This document shows positions 5,030 through 7,885 of a stretch of 7,885 nucleotides of DNA, piece after piece (within the stretch, counting starts at the first letter, position 1; each line of letters starts with the position of its first letter). The stretch lies in contig SUVI01000164.1 in NCBI GenBank assembly GCA_015062085.1, positions 1 through 7,885 on the forward strand, read 5' to 3'. The DNA is from Planctomycetaceae bacterium. Lineage in GTDB: Bacteria; Planctomycetota; Planctomycetia; Pirellulales; Thermoguttaceae. Below the pieces are notes generated by a model that saw only the letters and a program-made list of their open reading frames with translations, was not told where the DNA came from and ran no database searches. Made by a program: the position numbers and the translations under genes.

Positions 5030-7585
5030 ATGTTCATTTCACTTGACTGGCTGTCGGATTTTGTTGACCTGTCGGACATCACGCCGGAAAAAATTGCGAA
5101 CCGCCTTACGCTCGGTACTGCCGAAGTGGAAGGGATCGAGACGGTCCATCGTTTTGTGAAGGGACTTTTTGTCGGAGAAGTGGTCCAGGCAGAAAAGATC
5201 TCCGTTCAGAAGGAAGACGGAACGGAAAAAACGCTGACGGTCTGCACTGTGGACTGTGGGGCAAAAGGGACTTTCCAGACGGTCTGTGGTGCGCCGAATT
5301 GTGCGCAGGGCGTGAAGGCTCCGTTTGCTCCCGCAGGTGTGAAGCTGGGTGAGGTCGAGATCACAGAGACCGAGTTGGCCGGACACAAATCGCAGGGAAT
5401 GCTTTGCTCGGCAAAAGAGCTGAATCTCTCGCATTGGCACGAAGGTCTTTTCCGCATTCCGGCCGACATCGCGAACGGTACGCCGATGGAAGAGCTGATC
5501 CCGGAGACCGACACGCTCATCGAGTTCGACAATAAAAGTCTCACGCACCGTCCGGATCTGTGGGGACACTATGGTTTTGCGCGGGAATTTGCGGCACTTT
5601 TCCATCGGGAATTGAAACCGCTGCCGCAGATGGACCTGACGCAGTTTGAGAACCTCCCGAAGATTCCGATCCGCATCGACGACGAATTTGCGTGCCCGTG
5701 CTATGGCGCGGTCTCGATGGAAATGAGCCGGATCCCGGTTTCGCCGGTGAAGATGCAGTACCGTCTGCATTCGATCGGTCAGCGCACGTTCGATCTGATG
5801 GTCGACGTGACGAACTACTGCATGTTTGAGCTTGGTCAGCCGACCCACGCGTTTGACGGAGACCATGTGGACGAGATCCGCGTTGCGAAATTCTCGCAGA
5901 TCATGCAGGAAAAGAACGCATTCCCGGAAGACGGAACGTTCACGACGCTGGACGGTCAGGCGCGGAAAATGCTGCCGGACGATCTGCTCATCACGAGTTT
6001 CGACGGGGAAACGATCACGCCGATCGCGTTGGCGGGCGTCATGGGCGGTTTGGAAAGTGAGATCACGGAAAACACGCAGCGTATCGTGCTGGAGTGCGCG
6101 AATTTCCATGCTGCGACGATCCGCCGGACTGCCGTGCGTCTCGATCTGCGCAGCGATGCTTCCCAGCGTTTCGAGAAGAGTCAGCCTCCGATGAACACAC
6201 GGGTCGCGGCCGGACGCATCCTTCAGCTTCTGGAAGATTCCGGCGTTGATTTCCGCGTCACGAGTGCGTATTCCTATGCCGGCAACGAGATGACCGAGTT
6301 CCGCCCTCTGACGCTTGCGCCTGGAGTGCTGGACCGACTTTCCGGGATCCAGCTTCCGAAAGATCAGATCCTGGGGATCCTGACGTCTTTGGGATTCCGT
6401 GCGGAATTTGATGCCAACGACGCGCTTCAGGTCCAGATCCCGCCGTTCCGCAGCCGAAAAGACATTTCGATCCCGGAAGACATCGTGGAAGAAGTGCTTC
6501 GCGTTTTTGGATACGATGAGATCCCGCCGGTCATGCCGAAGATCGAGATCAGCCCGCTGCGCGTGAGTAAGGAAGTGCGTCTCGAGCACAAAGCGCGGCA
6601 TCTGCTGACGCTGGCGCATAATTTCATCGAGCTGCACAATTACAGCTGGTTTGATGACAACTGGAACAAAACGCTTGGTTTCGAGCCGGTCGATACGATC
6701 GAGTTCGCCAATCCAACGACCTCCTTTAATCGTTTCCTCCGCACGACGCTCATGCCGGGCCTTCTGCGCCTGGTCGGTAAGAACCGCGGGTTTCGCGATC
6801 AGTTCCGTTTCATGGAATTCGGTCACGTTTACACTTTGCTGGACAAACCGGAATGCGAAGACCTGAATGCTGACCGGACGCTTCCGCACGGGATCTCGAC
6901 GCGGACGAAAATGCCGATGGGACGCTGTCTGGAACGGACGCACCTGGCGGGGATCAGCTACGCAACGGCCGCCTACGGCACGCTGGAAGACCACTACCGC
7001 ACGGTGAAGGGGGCGTTGGAAGACCTCGGAAAACTCCTCGGAACGACCTTCTCCTTCATCGCCGGAACGCCGGAAAAGGCCCTCGCGGGCGGTGCGTCTG
7101 CGCCATGGATGCAGGACGGATACTGGGTCGAGATCTTCCAGGGAGATGCCAAAGATGGAAAGAAAGTCGGTGCGCTCGGCGTGCTGGACGGGAAATTCCT
7201 CAACACGGTCGTCTCGGAAGGCGGGCAGGTCGTGTGGTTTGAGCTGGAGTACTTCAAGCTCGACACTCCGCTCTTCCCGGAACTGAAATTCAAAGGCATG
7301 CCGGTCTACCAGGGATCTTGGCAGGATTTCTCGCTCGTCTGGGACATCGAAAAGGGCTATGCGGCTCTCGATGAGAAACTTGGTGAATTCACACACCCGC
7401 TGCTCAAGGGACGCGATTTTGTCTACTTCTACAAAGGGAAGGGCCTTGAGAAAACGCAGGGAAGCTACACCTGGCGTCTCTGGCTCGGTTCGGACGAACG
7501 GACGCTCAGCGGCGAAGATATTGACGACTTCCGCACGAAGTGGCTCGAATTTCTCAACAAAGAGGGGATCGCGATCCGCGGCTAA
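5030..7585 (+). CDS. pheT: Phenylalanine--tRNA ligase beta subunit
   Basis: PheT pairs with PheS as an (alpha-beta)2 cytoplasmic enzyme that charges tRNA-Phe with phenylalanine using ATP. The alpha subunit holds the active site; beta binds tRNA and edits mischarged tyrosine. The 851-residue product is full length, slightly longer than the roughly 800 usual in bacteria. Parts in order: the N-terminal motif FISLDWLSDFVDL; an EMAP-like tRNA-binding OB fold at about 41-150; LTHRPDLWGHYGFARE at 171-186; the B3/B4 editing domain at about 210-405 with VDVTNYCMFELGQPTHAFD (258-276, His273 at the editing-site histidine position) and IALAGVMGGLESE (332-344); the B5 domain at about 424-500 with IPEDIVEEVLRVFGYDEIP (481-499); the catalytic-like core B6/B7 at about 505-745; and the ferredoxin-fold anticodon-binding domain at about 757-851 (SDERTLSGEDIDDFR). 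The start is fixed by the conserved N-terminus. No pheS is adjacent: upstream is 727 bp of non-coding DNA, so pheT seems to be transcribed alone here. Confidence 0.97.
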   Translation: MFISLDWLSDFVDLSDITPEKIANRLTLGTAEVEGIETVHRFVKGLFVGEVVQAEKISVQKEDGTEKTLTVCTVDCGAKGTFQTVCGAPNCAQGVKAPFAPAGVKLGEVEITETELAGHKSQGMLCSAKELNLSHWHEGLFRIPADIANGTPMEELIPETDTLIEFDNKSLTHRPDLWGHYGFAREFAALFHRELKPLPQMDLTQFENLPKIPIRIDDEFACPCYGAVSMEMSRIPVSPVKMQYRLHSIGQRTFDLMVDVTNYCMFELGQPTHAFDGDHVDEIRVAKFSQIMQEKNAFPEDGTFTTLDGQARKMLPDDLLITSFDGETITPIALAGVMGGLESEITENTQRIVLECANFHAATIRRTAVRLDLRSDASQRFEKSQPPMNTRVAAGRILQLLEDSGVDFRVTSAYSYAGNEMTEFRPLTLAPGVLDRLSGIQLPKDQILGILTSLGFRAEFDANDALQVQIPPFRSRKDISIPEDIVEEVLRVFGYDEIPPVMPKIEISPLRVSKEVRLEHKARHLLTLAHNFIELHNYSWFDDNWNKTLGFEPVDTIEFANPTTSFNRFLRTTLMPGLLRLVGKNRGFRDQFRFMEFGHVYTLLDKPECEDLNADRTLPHGISTRTKMPMGRCLERTHLAGISYATAAYGTLEDHYRTVKGALEDLGKLLGTTFSFIAGTPEKALAGGASAPWMQDGYWVEIFQGDAKDGKKVGALGVLDGKFLNTVVSEGGQVVWFELEYFKLDTPLFPELKFKGMPVYQGSWQDFSLVWDIEKGYAALDEKLGEFTHPLLKGRDFVYFYKGKGLEKTQGSYTWRLWLGSDERTLSGEDIDDFRTKWLEFLNKEGIAIRG

Positions 7586-7598
7586 ATTTGGAAATTCC

Positions 7599-7629
7599 CT
7601 CTGAATTCAAGAAGGAAGCTCTTTCAGAG
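7599..7629 (+). terminator. Weak inverted repeat after pheT
   Basis: CTCTGAA (7599-7605) pairs with TTCAGAG (7623-7629) over a 17-nt loop, starting 13 nt after the pheT stop. There is no U-tract, so termination by this structure alone is doubtful. The stronger hairpin at 7653-7679 may do the job. Confidence 0.3.
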
Positions 7630-7652
7630 TCTCCTGAACATCTCGCCAGCTA

Positions 7653-7679
7653 AACCCCTTCCCTAAAAGGGAGGGGGTT
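7653..7679. repeat. 12-bp hairpin at the left end of the 105-bp repeat array
   Basis: AACCCCTTCCCT (7653-7664) pairs with AGGGAGGGGGTT (7668-7679) over an AAA loop, with 12 base pairs of which one is G-U. The later copies keep only the inner part of this stem, because different bases precede them. It is therefore the natural left boundary of the array. It is 67 bp after the pheT stop and could also act as a rho-independent-like stop, although only CTTTT at 7686-7690 follows. Confidence 0.7.
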
Positions 7680-7885
7680 GCGTATCTTTTCACGACAGTG
7701 ACCAACGGGAACGGATTCATGCCCTTGCGCGGAAGCGCAGTCTGCCCGCCGCGGCTCGCGGCCTCCCTTAAAAGGGAGGGGGTTGCGTATCTTTTCACGA
7801 CAGTGACCAACGGGAACGGGTTCATGCCCTTGCGCGGAAGCGCAGTCTGCCCGCCGCGGCTCGCGGCCTTCCCTAAAAGGGAGGG
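7657..7885. repeat. Tandem array of 105-bp GC-rich palindromic units, running out of the window
   Basis: Two complete units and the start of a third have an exact 105-bp period (for example TTGCGTATC at 7678 and 7783, GAGGG at 7671 and 7881). Copies differ at only a few positions (GGATTCATG versus GGGTTCATG; CCTCCCTTAAAA versus CCTTCCCTAAAA). Each unit has three small palindromes: a TCCCT/AGGGA hairpin with an A-rich loop, TGCGC-GGAA-GCGCA with a GNRA-type tetraloop, and GCCGCG-GCT-CGCGGC. Because 105 is divisible by three, one minus-strand frame stays open through the array, but it looks like a by-product. The structure resembles REP/BIME-like dispersed intergenic repeats; it is not a CRISPR, since the units are long and abut without unique spacers. 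Confidence 0.9.

Noticed and set aside
5039..7396. Long minus-strand frame of 785 codons opposite pheT
   Set aside because: It is the antisense shadow of pheT created by codon usage. The plus strand has full family motifs throughout.
7566..7577. Perfect 12-bp palindrome GGATCGCGATCC near the end of pheT
   Set aside because: It encodes conserved-position residues in the C-terminal domain and has no associated regulatory feature; a chance palindrome is sufficient.
7607..7885. Minus-strand open frame through the 105-bp repeat (35-residue peptide repeats)
   Set aside because: The frame stays open only because the period is a multiple of three. There is no ribosome binding site, and the DNA is palindromic in a way typical of non-coding repeats. 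It could be reconsidered if a real start lies beyond the window.
7657..7885. CRISPR array
   Set aside because: Units are 105 bp, directly adjacent, and show no unique spacers; no cas gene is present.

Overview
The window (about 54% GC by eye) looks like a chromosomal segment of a Planctomycetota bacterium, perhaps a host-associated or gut member of the Pirellulales/Thermoguttaceae type. This assignment is an inference. It rests on the divergent membrane-anchored GspE-like protein with an altered P-loop, the CvpA-like protein beside it, a long signal peptide ending in Val-Met-Ala-Gln-Asp, and TAAAAT-type -10 boxes. No rRNA, tRNA, transposase, CRISPR array or phage gene was found.

Layout, left to right. 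Positions 3-236 are the 3' end of a gene that starts outside the window (product uncertain, weakly beta-propeller-like). A 251-bp spacer with A-tracts and a good promoter leads to a 765-residue protein (488-2785). That protein joins a signal peptide, a very acidic repeat domain, membrane helices and a GspE/PilB-type ATPase domain whose catalytic motifs have decayed. A CvpA-like four-helix membrane protein (2913-3518) and a three-helix membrane protein of unknown function (3598-4302) follow on the same strand. The three may form one transcription unit or functional module for the cell envelope.

A 727-bp non-coding stretch (4303-5029) comes next. It holds a 12-copy, 13-bp minisatellite ending in a strong hairpin, a possible 16-codon upstream reading frame, a perfect 9-bp inverted repeat and a likely promoter. 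That promoter drives pheT (5030-7585), which encodes a complete phenylalanyl-tRNA synthetase beta subunit; no pheS lies next to it. After pheT, the right edge is a tandem array of 105-bp GC-rich, palindrome-containing units that runs out of the window.

The most unusual item is the pseudo-ATPase: it keeps the secretion-ATPase fold landmarks and both CxxC zinc motifs but has lost the Walker A lysine and the His-box histidine, and it is tied to the membrane behind an extracytoplasmic acidic repeat. The two intergenic repeat arrays are the other features worth attention.
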